This document shows positions 11,861 through 21,706 of a DNA stretch of 64,000 nt, piece after piece. The position numbers and the translations under genes were made by a program. The DNA comes from Symsagittifera roscoffensis (Eukaryota > Xenacoelomorpha > Acoela > Convolutidae): contig NC_087067.1 of NCBI RefSeq assembly GCF_963678635.1, positions 48,527,618 through 48,591,617 on the forward strand, written 5' to 3'. Each line of letters begins with the position of its first letter. The first letter of the stretch is position 1. The notes below the pieces were generated by a model that was not told where the DNA came from, did no database searches, and saw nothing but the letters and a program-made list of their open reading frames with translations.

Positions 11861-14125
11861 TTTATCATAATAGGGAGGTGCTTTTTTTCTTCACTTGGTT
11901 TTTAAAGGGCCGGGAGATTGTTTACTTGGTTTTTAGAGGGGAGATTTTTCACTTAATTTTTAGGGAGAGAGATTGTTTACTTAGTTTTTAGGGGAAGATT
12001 GTTTACTTGGATTTAAGAGGGAAGATTGTTTACTTGGTTTTTAGGGGTGAGATTGTTCACTTGATTTTTAGGTAAGGAGATTTCTCACTTGGGGCTCTTG
12101 CTCATCAAAAACCTTACAGTCAACTCAAAAACGGTTGTATTAAGTTTTAAATTGGGGTCACAAATATATACACAAAATGAAATAAATTTTAGAAATAAAA
12201 AACTGTGAGAATCAAAATTAGAAAAGAGAAAATCAGCTAATTTTTTATGAATTTCCAACAATTTATGGGCATAACTATTTCAAATCTATGACTCTTAGTG
12301 TTACTGGCGCCTGTGGTTAGTGAGTGGTAACGAATCTAAAGATAAAAACCATGCTGACAATTTAGCAGAATTTTCAAAGCGCGACCTTGCTATCAGTTCT
12401 AGTTACTTGTATATCCAGACAAATGCTTTATCCTCTGTCCTACTCCTCGTTTATCATAATAGGGAGGTGCTTTTTTTCAGCCAATCAGTGCATGCAAGTA
12501 CTTTTGCTAGAAGTTGCCATTTAAAAATAGGGGCAGGTTGCTCACTTGGTTTTTAAATGGGAGATTGTTCACGTGGTGTTTAGGGGATAGATTCTTCACT
12601 TAGTTTTTAGATGGCCGGGAGATTGTTTACTTGGTTTTTAGAGGGGAGATTGTTCACTTGGTTTTTAGGGAGAGAGATTGTTCACTTAGTTTTTCGGGGG
12701 AGATTGTTCACTTGGATTTAAGAGGGAAGATTGTTTACTGGGTTTTTAGGGGTGAGATTGTTCACTTGATTTTTAGGTAAAGAGATTGCTCACTTGGGGC
12801 TCTTGCTCATCAAAAACCTTACAGTCAACTCAAAAACGGTTGTATTAAGTTTTAAATTGGGGTCACAAGTATATACACAAAATGAAATAAATTTTAGAAA
12901 TAAAAAACTGTGAGAATCAAAATTAGAAAAGAGAAAATCAGCTAATTTTTTATGAATTTCCAACAATTTATGGGCATAACTATTTCAAATCTATGACTCT
13001 TAGTGTTACTGGCGCCTGTGGTTAGTGAGTGGTAACGAATCTAAAGATAAAAACCATGCTGACAATTTAGCAGAATTTTCAAAGCGCGACCTTGCTATCA
13101 GTTCTAGTTACTTGTATATCCAGACAAATGCTTTATCCTCTGTCCTACTCCTCGTTTACCATAATAGGGAGGTGCTTTTTTTCAGCCGATCAGTGCATGC
13201 AAGTACTTTTGCTAGAAATTGCCATTTAAAAATAGGGGCAGGTTGCTCACTTGGTTTTTAAATGGGAGATTGTTCACGTGGTGTTTAGGGGATAGATTCT
13301 TCACTTAGTTTTTAGATGGCCGGGAGATTGTTTACTTGGTTTTTAGAGGGGAGATTGTTCACTTGGTTTTTAGGGAGAGAGATTGTTCACTTAGTTTTTC
13401 GGGGGAGATTGTTCACTTGGATTTAAGAGGGAAGATTGTTTACTGGGTTTTTAGGGGGTAGATTCTTCACTTGGTTTTTAAAGGGTCGGGAGATTGTTAA
13501 CTTGGTTTTTAGAGGGGAGATTGTTCTTGGTTTTTAGGCAGAAAGATTTTTCACTTAGTTTTTAGGGGGAGATTGTTTACTTGGATTTAAGAGGGAAGAT
13601 TGTTTAGTTAGTTTTTAGGGGCGAGATTGTTCACTTGGTTTTTAGGGGGGAGATTGTTTACTTGGTTTTTTAGGGGTGAGATTGTTCACTTGGTTTTTAG
13701 GGGGGAGATTGTTTACTTGGTTTTTAGGGAGAGAGATTGTTCACTTTGTTTTTAGGGGGAGATTGTTCACTTGGATTTAAGAGGGAAGATTGTTTACTTG
13801 GTTTTTAGGGGGTAGATTCTTCACTTGGTTTTTAAAGGGAAGGGAGATTGTTTACTTGGTTTTTAGAGGGGAGATTTTTCACTTGGTTTTTAGGGAGAGA
13901 GATTGTTTACTTAGTTTTTAGGGGAAGATTGTTTACTTGGATTTAAGAGGGAAGATTGTTTACTTGGTTTTTAGGGGTGAGATTGTTCACTTGATTTTTA
14001 GGTAAGGAGATTGCTCACTTGGGGCTCTTGCTCATCAAAAACCTTACAGTCAACTCAAAAACGGTTGTATTAAGTTTTAAATTGGGGTCACAAATATATA
14101 CACAAAATGAAATAAATTTTAAAAA
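11612..14125 (+). repeat. Tandem triplication with embedded minisatellite
   Basis: Three copies of a segment start AACTGTGAGAATCAAAATTA at 11612, 12201 and 12906, offsets of 589 and 705 bp; the third runs to about 14125. Each has a near-identical 265-bp core, then a variable minisatellite, then a shared tail containing CAACTCAAAAACGG. Copies 2 and 3 share a segment with CAGTGCATGCAAGTAC that copy 1 lacks, so the latest duplication was between those two. Open frames at 11731, 12320 and 13025 are copies of one another and do not look like genes. The array ends about 20 bp from the sulfotransferase stop codon. Confidence 0.9.
11885..14030 (+). repeat. 27-bp minisatellite, unit near GATTGTTCACTTGGTTTTTA
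   Basis: Units of about 27 bp (TTGGTTTTTAGGGGGGAGAT plus TGTTCAC, with variants) occur in three blocks: 11885-12095, 12535-12800 and 13240-14020, the last with more than twenty units. The strand is strongly G-rich/C-poor. Core segments of the triplication separate the blocks. Confidence 0.85.
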
Positions 14126-14147
14126 TCAACAGCTAATAATGTAAAAA

Positions 14148-15488
14148 TTATTTCCCATAAAACTTGAGATAATTATTGTATTGCTTTTTGAATATACTTT
14201 TGGCTTCTTCGTATAATTTAGTGTCATAAACTACTCTCGGCTCAATGAGAGCTCGTATTTTTTCACTTATTCCTTTCTTGTCGTAATTTTTGTTCACATT
14301 CATTTCTACAGTTTTCAAGGATTCTAAACCGAGAAGTGTTTCCAACATTTGCTGACTTTCGTCGAAGTGTTCGGTTAAACCGACAAACGCACAATTGCGC
14401 AAGTTTCTTAAAGCTTCTTCGTAATGTGATTGGTTGATTTTAATTATTTCGGTCGTACCTTGTATGTAAGTGTCAGGACCTCCAGAAAAGGTCGAGAAAA
14501 CATCCGGATACCTGTCAAAGTGCAACATCCTAATAGAGTGATCATCAAAAAATGGTATCTGTTTATTTTTCGTTGATTCCACAAAATCTTCTAAATCTTT
14601 ACTACTGAAAATGTCCGAAAATAACTGATCTTCGAGCAAGCCTGGGTAGCGACCTTGTTTGATATAGTAATACATGGAGACAAATCTGTCAACCGGATTG
14701 CGTAAGACTGTGATGTAATAGCCTGGTGATGGAACCATCTTATGCAATCCATATGAGCGCTTGTCCAATGATATGTATCTTGTTCGAGGACTTTTGACTG
14801 CTTTTTGGTAAAAATACAGCATGCTTGAGCAATAATAGCTCAAAATCGGTTCGTAAGTGACAGGAGCTGCAGATCTTCTGGTCAATTTTCTCAAAATTCC
14901 TTCGATCGAAGTTCCACTTGATTTCATTATGTGGACAAAGTAAATATGTGAGGATCGATATTTAACCGCATTATTTTCAAAACTAAGTTTGTCGTTGTAT
15001 TTTAGAAATGGGTTCGGAAGTAAATGCGATTCGTTGTCGGGATTTTGCACAAATCCGATACATTTCGGGAACGATTCCATCATTAATAGACAGTAACTTG
15101 TACTCTTTGCTTTGCTTTTTCCTGCAAACTGCAGCGACCGTTTTTGCTCTGTAATTTCCTTATCAAAAGTATCACAACTCCAAACTTCTGGTAAAGTTTT
15201 TGATAAATTCACAGTTCCAGAGAAAGAATTAAATGTAGGCTGAACAGGATAATCGTTTTTCTCGCCACTTCTATCCAGGTGTGCAATATCATCAGAGGAT
15301 GAGTCACCCAGAAGGGAAGTAAACAAAAACAAATAGGTCAGAGATGAAGCAATCCACAAGAATAGAAGGCATTTCACAGCTGGAAGTTGAAAAATTCTTC
15401 CCATGTTTCTGTAAAATGTGGATTCCTGAATATAACTTTGATTGTTAACCTTCTTGTCAGTTTCGCTGTCTAATTTTTTGCCGGTCAT
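14148..15488 (-). CDS. Golgi carbohydrate sulfotransferase (Sulfotransfer_2 type)
   Basis: Single-exon 446-residue type II membrane protein. It has a basic cytosolic N-terminus, one membrane segment at about 38-60 (KCLLFLWIASSLTYLFLF), a stem region, then the catalytic domain. The 5'-phosphosulfate-binding loop is HIMKSSGTS (186-194, Lys189) and the 3'-phosphate-binding motif is RNPVDRFVS (263-271). FVGLTEHF at 368-375 is the conserved C-terminal signature of the heparan-sulfate 2-O / Gal-3-O sulfotransferase superfamily. Such enzymes move sulfate from PAPS to a sugar hydroxyl in the Golgi lumen; the acceptor cannot be read from sequence. Lumenal N-glycosylation sequons occur at Asn94, Asn152 and Asn352. 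The ATG at 15488 is the first in frame and precedes the anchor. Codon use is AT-rich. The gene is convergent with the GT17 gene; its 3' flank runs antisense into the 11612-14125 array. Confidence 0.85.
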   Translation of the reverse strand: MTGKKLDSETDKKVNNQSYIQESTFYRNMGRIFQLPAVKCLLFLWIASSLTYLFLFTSLLGDSSSDDIAHLDRSGEKNDYPVQPTFNSFSGTVNLSKTLPEVWSCDTFDKEITEQKRSLQFAGKSKAKSTSYCLLMMESFPKCIGFVQNPDNESHLLPNPFLKYNDKLSFENNAVKYRSSHIYFVHIMKSSGTSIEGILRKLTRRSAAPVTYEPILSYYCSSMLYFYQKAVKSPRTRYISLDKRSYGLHKMVPSPGYYITVLRNPVDRFVSMYYYIKQGRYPGLLEDQLFSDIFSSKDLEDFVESTKNKQIPFFDDHSIRMLHFDRYPDVFSTFSGGPDTYIQGTTEIIKINQSHYEEALRNLRNCAFVGLTEHFDESQQMLETLLGLESLKTVEMNVNKNYDKKGISEKIRALIEPRVVYDTKLYEEAKSIFKKQYNNYLKFYGK

Positions 15489-16006
15489 GCCACGATATTC
15501 GGTCGAAACTGATTGGATCTAGGACACCTGCTAACATGTAAACAAAAATTACCATTGATTGCCATTTAAAACGCAAATAGTTGAATTGTAAAAAGAGTAT
15601 ACAATGTTGAGTTTGTGTTTAAAACTGACCAACGCGGTTTAACAATGCGTTGTTCACTGTTCAGCTTAGTTGCGCGTATGTTGTACCAACAAATTGTACC
15701 ATCAGTAGTTTATTTGAACCATGTCAAACCAAGTAAAGAGTTTGAGTGCGCATGATGGAATAAAAGCACTTATTTACAAGACACTATAAATGAATAAGTA
15801 ACAGCAGGTACACTGAACAAAAACTTGAAACTGCTAATCCAATTTGACCAACTGAAATAATTTTTGACGGAAAATTGCTAATTTGGTTATTTTTAAAGTA
15901 TGTATTTTAAAAAATGTTAGAAAATTCTTTCCCCATATGGAGGTTTGTAATTTGTCAACTATTTCTTATACTTTTTCATCAAAGTTATCTAAAACACTAT
16001 AAAAAC
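15489..16006. other. 5' flank of the sulfotransferase gene
   Basis: No other gene is seen. The first few hundred bases to the right of 15488 should hold this gene's 5' UTR and promoter, but no clear TATA or initiator stands out. The last 8 bases (15999-16006, ATAAAAAC) are the left target duplication of the next element. Confidence 0.5.
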
Positions 16007-16422
16007 CAGGGCCGGATCTAGGATTTTCTCCAGGGGCGGATCTAGGATTTTCTCGAAAATTTTGTCGACCTTTTTTTTAGGTCGACCGAATTGATTTTCC
16101 GAGCTCTCCCAAAGCATTAAAAAGACCCTGTTTTGGTACAATTTTCTGCGCCGCAGGCAAAATTTTGAAAAGCAGGCCAAAAAAGGCGTTTTTAGACACT
16201 TTTTAGAAAATTTTGAGCAAAACAATTGCGTTTTTTTGGCGCGCGCTCCCCTCATAAAGCAGCATATATTGGCGCCGAAAGCGCCTTTAGAAAATTTTTA
16301 GGGTCCATTACTAAATATGGATATCTCAAAATAGTAAAAAGGGGGGACCCTTTGGGTCGGCAGGGGGTCGAATCCCTGAAGAGGGGGGGCGTCCGCCCCC
16401 CCCCCCCCTAAATCCGCTCCTG
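16007..16422 (+). mobile_element. hAT-type MITE with perfect 8-bp target duplication
   Basis: It starts CAGGGCCGGATCTAGG and ends TAAATCCGCTCCTG. It is flanked by ATAAAAAC at both 15999-16006 and 16423-16430. Eight-base duplications and CAGNGGCG-type termini are hallmarks of hAT transposons. The interior has TTTAGGTCGACC, GCGCCGCAGGCAAAA, GGCGCCGAAAGCGCC and GGGTCGAATCCCTGAAG, and a poly-C run near the right end. The left terminus is partly duplicated (a second GGGGCGGATCTAGG at 16034). It is the best-preserved copy in the window. Confidence 0.85.
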
Positions 16423-16430
16423 ATAAAAAC

Positions 16431-16963
16431 CACAATTTGTCAAACAAAAGTGTGGAAAAGCAAATTTTAAAGTAACCAACCCAATTTGAATTCCAGGGTG
16501 TTTTTTTAATCAAATTTTGTTCATAACAAAAAGTTTCGAGCGCGTGTCTTCTCTCTTTCAAACATTGTGCATTGGCAATAAAGGCGCCTCTACAAAGATT
16601 TAAGCTTTTGATCGATCAAAAACGGATGCAATAAGTTAAAACCGAAGGATCACAGGATGGACCCTTTGGGTGGTGCGAGGTCCATTCGTCGACGAGGGGG
16701 AATTCCCGCTAAACCTATTACTGTTGCCAAAAGCTAGCAACTGTTTTATAACTAGCAACGCACTATTCGGATGAATGGCTATACGCAATGCAATTAAGAA
16801 CAATTTCTGAACTGTTGTTTTTTTCCACTTACGCTACGCGTTAATAAAACAAAAAGACTGCCCTTAAATTGGTTTCAAATCAATTTTAGAAAAAAGTTTG
16901 GTGAACTATTAAGTAATATTAGGTTTGATGAATAATAAATATTACAATTTAAGCCGTTATAAG
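16431..16963. other. Intergenic DNA with a hAT fragment
   Basis: No gene is seen. 16658-16718 contains GGACCCTTTGGGTGG, then GTCGACGAGGGGGAATTCCC, a shortened relic of the right part of the hAT MITE family. Confidence 0.5.
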
Positions 16964-17624
16964 GGGGCTATTCTCAAGCGCGAAGGACCGAAAGGGTGAA
17001 AAAATTCGTGGGCGAAAGACAGAAAAGAAAATTAGTCGAACGCCAAACTTGAAAAAGAATCATGAGGATGGGGAATCTTTTGGGTGGTTCGGAGCTGAGG
17101 CAGAGATCTAGGTTTTTCTCGAGGGGGGTGGGCGGATTTTCAAAAAATTTCGAAACTTTCTTTTAGGTCGACCAATTTGATTTTTTGAGCTTTCGCTTAT
17201 CATTATAAAGACCCTAGATTGACCATATTTTCTGCACCGCAGGTAATTTTTTCAAAAACAGGCCAAAAAAGGCGTTTTGAAAAAATGCGACCAAAAAACT
17301 GCGCTTTTTTGGCGTGCGCTCAGCCCTCAAAATTAGTATATATTGTCGCCGAAGGCCAGTCACCCAAAACTTTTAAGGCCAGTCATCCAAAAATTGATAT
17401 CTCCAAATGGTACAAAGGGGGACCTTTAGGGTCGACAGGGGTCGAACCCCTGAAAGTAAGAAACGTTTAGCCCTCCCCCCCCCCCCCCCTAAATCTGCTT
17501 CTGATGGAAATGTTTACTTTCTTTCAGAATTTCACGTTTTCTTTCCAAATTTTAAATTACTGAAATCTGATTGGCTGATTTTTATTTTTGTGCTTTCGGT
17601 CCTTCGCATATGAGGGATTCCACC
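16964..17624 (-). mobile_element. MITE with GGGGCTATTCTC / GGATTCCACC ends, carrying a nested hAT MITE
   Basis: The left end GGGGCTATTCTCAAGCGCGA and the right end TCGGTCCTTCGCATATGAGG, continuing into GATTCCACC, are inverted repeats. The right 115 bp, in reverse complement, match the left part of the element at 45484-45841 (including AATCAGCCAATCAGATTTCA). The hAT MITE at 17101-17503 interrupts it, so this family was in place first. Confidence 0.75.
17101..17503 (+). mobile_element. hAT-type MITE, nested copy
   Basis: It begins CAGAGATCTAGGTTTTTCTC and ends CCCCTAAATCTGCTTCTG. It shares TTTTAGGTCGACC, CTGCACCGCAGG and GGGTCGACAGGGGTCGAACC blocks with 16007-16422, and a poly-C tract near its right end. 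No 8-bp duplication is recognisable. Confidence 0.75.
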
Positions 17625-17952
17625 TAAAAATACGACCAATTAGCTTGATTTAAGTCATATAAATGAATCGAACCATTATTCCGTGCATAAAAAAATCCGA
17701 CTCAAACCAATAAAAAAACTCAAAATCTAAGAAAGGTTTTCTTTGACTTAAAAAATCTAAGAAAAATTATGGCATAAACAAAGATTTTAGCTTGCATTGT
17801 CTAGACACGCAGTGTAAAATATTAGACAGCCACATTGCAAAAGAAATTATTTAATAGATATTTGGGGTAAAAAATGCAAATTCAAGATTTTAATAGGTGA
17901 AACATTCAGTTTCCAATCATTTTGACTATCTTTCATGGATACGTATAAAAAC

Positions 17953-18405
17953 AAGACTGCTCGTATCAGGGCAAAGCCCTGAATATTCGATTGCCCTTTA
18001 ATTGGTCTCGGATAGTTTTTGGGAAATTAAATATTGGCAAAGCTATGAACTTTAGGCTGATAATATCAAAAACAAAGTGGTGCAATTTGAGTCGCGTACG
18101 GAGTTAATTAAACCAATTAGCTCCCTCAACTCAACTTGAAACGATTTTGCAGTGACGGATAGTAAAACAAACAGTTTCTGTCATACTCATTGTAGATTAC
18201 AATAGCGGTGAGCACACTCAGATGGCTCTGAGATTTTCAATCTAGGGTCTTTATAGTGATAGCGGTGGGGCCGATCTCTTTCATCTATGCAGATAAAGAG
18301 ATCGGCCCCACTAGTGAGCTCAACTTTGTAAGAGTGGTCTGAATAATGCAAAACCACCCCGAGCATATATATTCCTCACTGTCTTCGAAAGTCGAAACAA
18401 AAAAC
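17953..18405 (-). mobile_element. Helentron-like non-autonomous element, reverse orientation
   Basis: It opens with AAGACTGCTCGTATCAGGGC and the hairpin CAGGGCAAAGCCCTG. It closes with ACCACCCCGAGCATATATAT, then CTTCGAAAGTCGAAAC, the complement of the family's left end. It contains the 18265-18311 hairpin. It lies directly left of large repeat copy 2. Confidence 0.6.
18265..18311. repeat. Perfect 17-bp-stem hairpin
   Basis: GTGGGGCCGATCTCTTT (18265-18281) is exactly complementary to AAAGAGATCGGCCCCAC (18295-18311). The 13-nt loop CATCTATGCAGAT itself contains ATCT/AGAT. It is more GC-rich than its surroundings. The stem is shorter than a typical animal pre-miRNA. Confidence 0.85.
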
Positions 18406-18419
18406 AATTGAGAGCAATT

Positions 18420-21400
18420 AAACCTATGTTTGCTTATCGCGAAAGATACACTCCGTTTGAAAACTTTGGCTGGTCCTAGTGTCTACGAGCACCAGTTTCT
18501 TTCCAGATTATTAAAATAACGTTATTATTCAAAACAAAGACTGCTGGTATATCGGGATAAAATCCTGAATTTTCCGACTTCCATTAATTAGTCACGAGCA
18601 GTTTTTGAAACAGATAACTTAAATACTTTAAGCTTTGACAGCCAATTAAGTGTAGAACTTTTAGTTGTATTAGAAATATAAATGTCCAACTAGCTTGTCA
18701 TATTGTTCCGACTTTTGAGGAAAGACAAAAAAATTTTTCTTGTTGTATCCTTTTCTGCTTCAGGCAAATTCCGAGTTTTTAACCAAACTTTTTTGACGGG
18801 CAATTATTATATCATCTGAATTTAGTCCAGAGCTCAATACTAAAAAAACATATTAAAAAAAACATTTATTTTGTAGGTTTCAATTTTGTTCATCTGAGAT
18901 TATTTTTGAGCAATGTATTTTAATCTATAAACACGTGAGCGGCGACTAGATCTCGCACAAAAATTGTTCCAAACAGAAATGAGGGGAGCTGATTGGTTTA
19001 CAAAAAACCTTCATAAACGCCAATTACCATAGTTTGCAGTTTATCATAGTGTCTGGAGGAGCTAAATTCTTCACTATAATTTAAATAGCTAATGAGGGAT
19101 CTTCAAAAATTTGAATAAAAAACTCTTCAGTAACATTTTTTTGTCAATTCAAACTAATTGGTAGACACTAAAGTGCATCATTCAAGGCTGTAACTGACAA
19201 ACCAGGATTTTGTCATCATACTAGCAGTATTTTTGTTCCGACCAATTTTAAAACATGTATGCGGCCGCGTTTTAGTTTTTTTTCCATGCAAAATCAGGAA
19301 TCACAAACAATCATCAAAATGGGGTGAGTTATAAATCATATTAATGCCCTTTCAGTCGCAATTAGAACGACACTAAAAATTCTGAACGTTTTTTCGCGGT
19401 GTCAAAAAAACCGGTTTGAAGTTTTTTATTTGCAGTATAACGTCGAGATAGTACATTTTGTAAACATAAGGTTTGCAGGCTTGCAAGAGCTTACTTAGGC
19501 TTGATTTAAGCCGCGAAAACTTGGTTTTACTAGACGAAAATTGGTTTTGAAATTTTTTAATGCCAATTTGGGAATCAAAAGTTTCAAACATTTTCGGCAT
19601 CGTTTTTCTAGTAATTTTCCAACAGACACTGTTTTTTAATCGGCCTATTTGACTATGACTGCCGAATTTATCTATTTTGCAACTTTTTTGGAAGCTACCG
19701 ATCAAAATAAATTGAAAAATGCGGTTTTGTTTGTTCAAACAAATATTTTTATCATCAAAAATTACTGTTTTGTGTTACAAAAAGTCGAGTCATATGAGAA
19801 ATTTTAGAAATTCAGCATATTCAAAACTGATCCCAAATATGTGGTTGCGCTACTTTTTTCCAGTATATTTTCAAAAAGCCTGAAAAACTTTTCCGAAGAT
19901 AACTGAAATTGTTTTTCTTTACCAACTAAAATTTAAAATTTGTTTCTAAAATCAAGTAGTCAAACTTTTGCAAACATTTTGAGAATCAAAAAACAAAGCG
20001 AATTTACAGTTGCAAAAAAGTAATGAACGCAGAACAACAGAAAAAATTGACTTAATTTTTTGAAACATCTTCAACTTGCATTATTTAAAGAATATGCCCT
20101 TACAGCTCTCCCAAACAATTTATGTATGACCAATTTTGAAAAAAAAAACCGTTTTGAGAAACTGGATAAATCAGTTCATTTTTTTTCACTGAGTAATCTG
20201 TCAACTAAATTAAATTTCTAATTAGACACGTTTTGATGACTTCCATCACGTTTTCATGACTTCTACATTTTTGCTGTATGATAACGGAGATTGCCTTCTT
20301 TTTAACAAAAAACATGAACGGAAATTAAAACAAAATCTAAAGTCAAACAAACCGCGGGAAAAATTGAGCGTGAACAAATTCTAAGACTTTTGTCTGAACT
20401 AATAAATAAAAAAAATCACCAAGACCTATATCAGAGTACTCACAGCGTTCAAAATTCTTAAAAAGCTGTATCTTGTCACAATAAGTGTTATAAGAGAGCA
20501 CCATTTTGTGCTTGCCTGCTTCTGGAATTCACCGACGCATCTTTTATATGCACTTACGTTTTCTTTACTAGATTATAAAGACAAATTTTACGTGCAGAAA
20601 ATTCTGACAAAATATTTGTTGGTCTCACACCCAGCTATAATTGCCTTTTGGTCGTTGAAGCAAAGTCCATTAAAGTTGCTGGAGTCCAAAAATTGTCACC
20701 AGATTGCAGAATTTAACATTGGATTCCACAAATGTAATGAAAATAAAATTTGGCAGCAGATATTTTCGATGCGGGGTTTAGAAAGAAGGCTTCAGCCACT
20801 GTCTGCTAAATCATTGGACAAACCTTAAAACTAAAACCAAAATTTAGTTTCAGTTTTAAGCTGTTATAATCATAAACGTTAAAATTTGGGGTTATATGGC
20901 GGACTTGATAACATTCCTTCCCTATTTGAGCGCTCCTTACAATTTAGCAATTCACCTAAATGGCACTGAATAAACATCTTAGTAACTGTAACAAAATGGG
21001 AGAAGATGAAAAAATGGCAAAACACTGATTTGGTCCTGAGTTGGTTTTTCAGTTATAAAAACTCAAAGATTATTTAAAGTTTGCCCATCAATTTCTACCT
21101 TTACATATCTAGACATAAAAATGACAATTTTTCTGCTTTTTATTTTCGATGGTGCCAAACGATACTTGTAACTATTCAAAATTTGTCATGTTTTATACTG
21201 ATTTATAATTACTATGTTTTCAAGGGTTACCGTGGCGTCCAATTATAAGAACTAAGTTTAGAATAGAAAAAATCAATATAATTTTTTGAAATTTCAAAAA
21301 TTAATGAGCCATTTTAATTTTAATTTAGCCCTACTAGTGTTTTTGGCGCTTTCGGTTAGTCAGTTGTAACGAATTTGAAAATTTAGAGATGAAAACCATG

Positions 21401-21500
21401 CTAAACATTAAGCAGAGCTTCCAAAGCGCGACCATGCTCTGTTGTTGTTACTAGTATGTCCAACCAAAAACGCTTGATCCACCACCTACTTCTTTGCTTT
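18420..21500 (+). repeat. Large dispersed repeat, copy 2
   Basis: This is the counterpart of 8805-11860, with the same block order from AACCTATGTTTGC at the left to the AAAGCGCGACC block at the right. Copy 2 has extra DNA at roughly 19240-19740 and 20230-20860. It is bracketed by oppositely oriented Helentron-like elements (17953-18405 and 21506-21706). Confidence 0.7.
20508..20828 (+). other. Open frame of unknown nature inside repeat copy 2
   Basis: A frame of about 106 codons lies in the portion of copy 2 that has no counterpart in copy 1. The encoded residues include FYVQKILTKYLLVSHP and IAEFNIGFHKCNENKIWQQ, which look more protein-like than neighbouring chance frames. I do not recognise a family. 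There is no ATG at the start (GTG only), so if real it is an exon or a captured gene fragment. Confidence 0.2.
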
Positions 21501-21505
21501 TATTG

Positions 21506-21706
21506 TTCCGACTACCTTCGTCTGACTATTTTCGATACTTGTGCTCGGGGTGTTTTTATTCTCCAGACACTTTTCGACTTTTAACTAGCAATTTTTTTCA
21601 TTTTTCTTTTTGAAAATTTCATCAAATAGTTTAACTATTCCATAGAAATCAAAATGCAGTCGGAACATTCAGGGCTTCTCTCTGATACGAGCAGTCTTGC
21701 TAGTTT
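21506..21706 (+). mobile_element. Short Helentron-like non-autonomous element
   Basis: It begins GTTCCGACTACCTTCG with GCTCGGGGTGTTTTT. It ends CAGTCGGAACATTCAGGGC, then CTGATACGAGCAGTCTTG. About 200 bp long, it is among the shortest copies and defines both ends of the family well. Confidence 0.7.

Noticed and set aside
11731-13261. Three near-identical frames beginning MSGNESKDKNHADNLAEF as a small gene family
   Set aside because: They are GTG-initiated and identical because of the recent tandem triplication, run into minisatellite, and have no splice or motif support.
16360-16380. GGGTCGAATCCC as a tRNA B box in a SINE
   Set aside because: No matching A box or cloverleaf. The sequence is internal to a hAT MITE with an 8-bp duplication.
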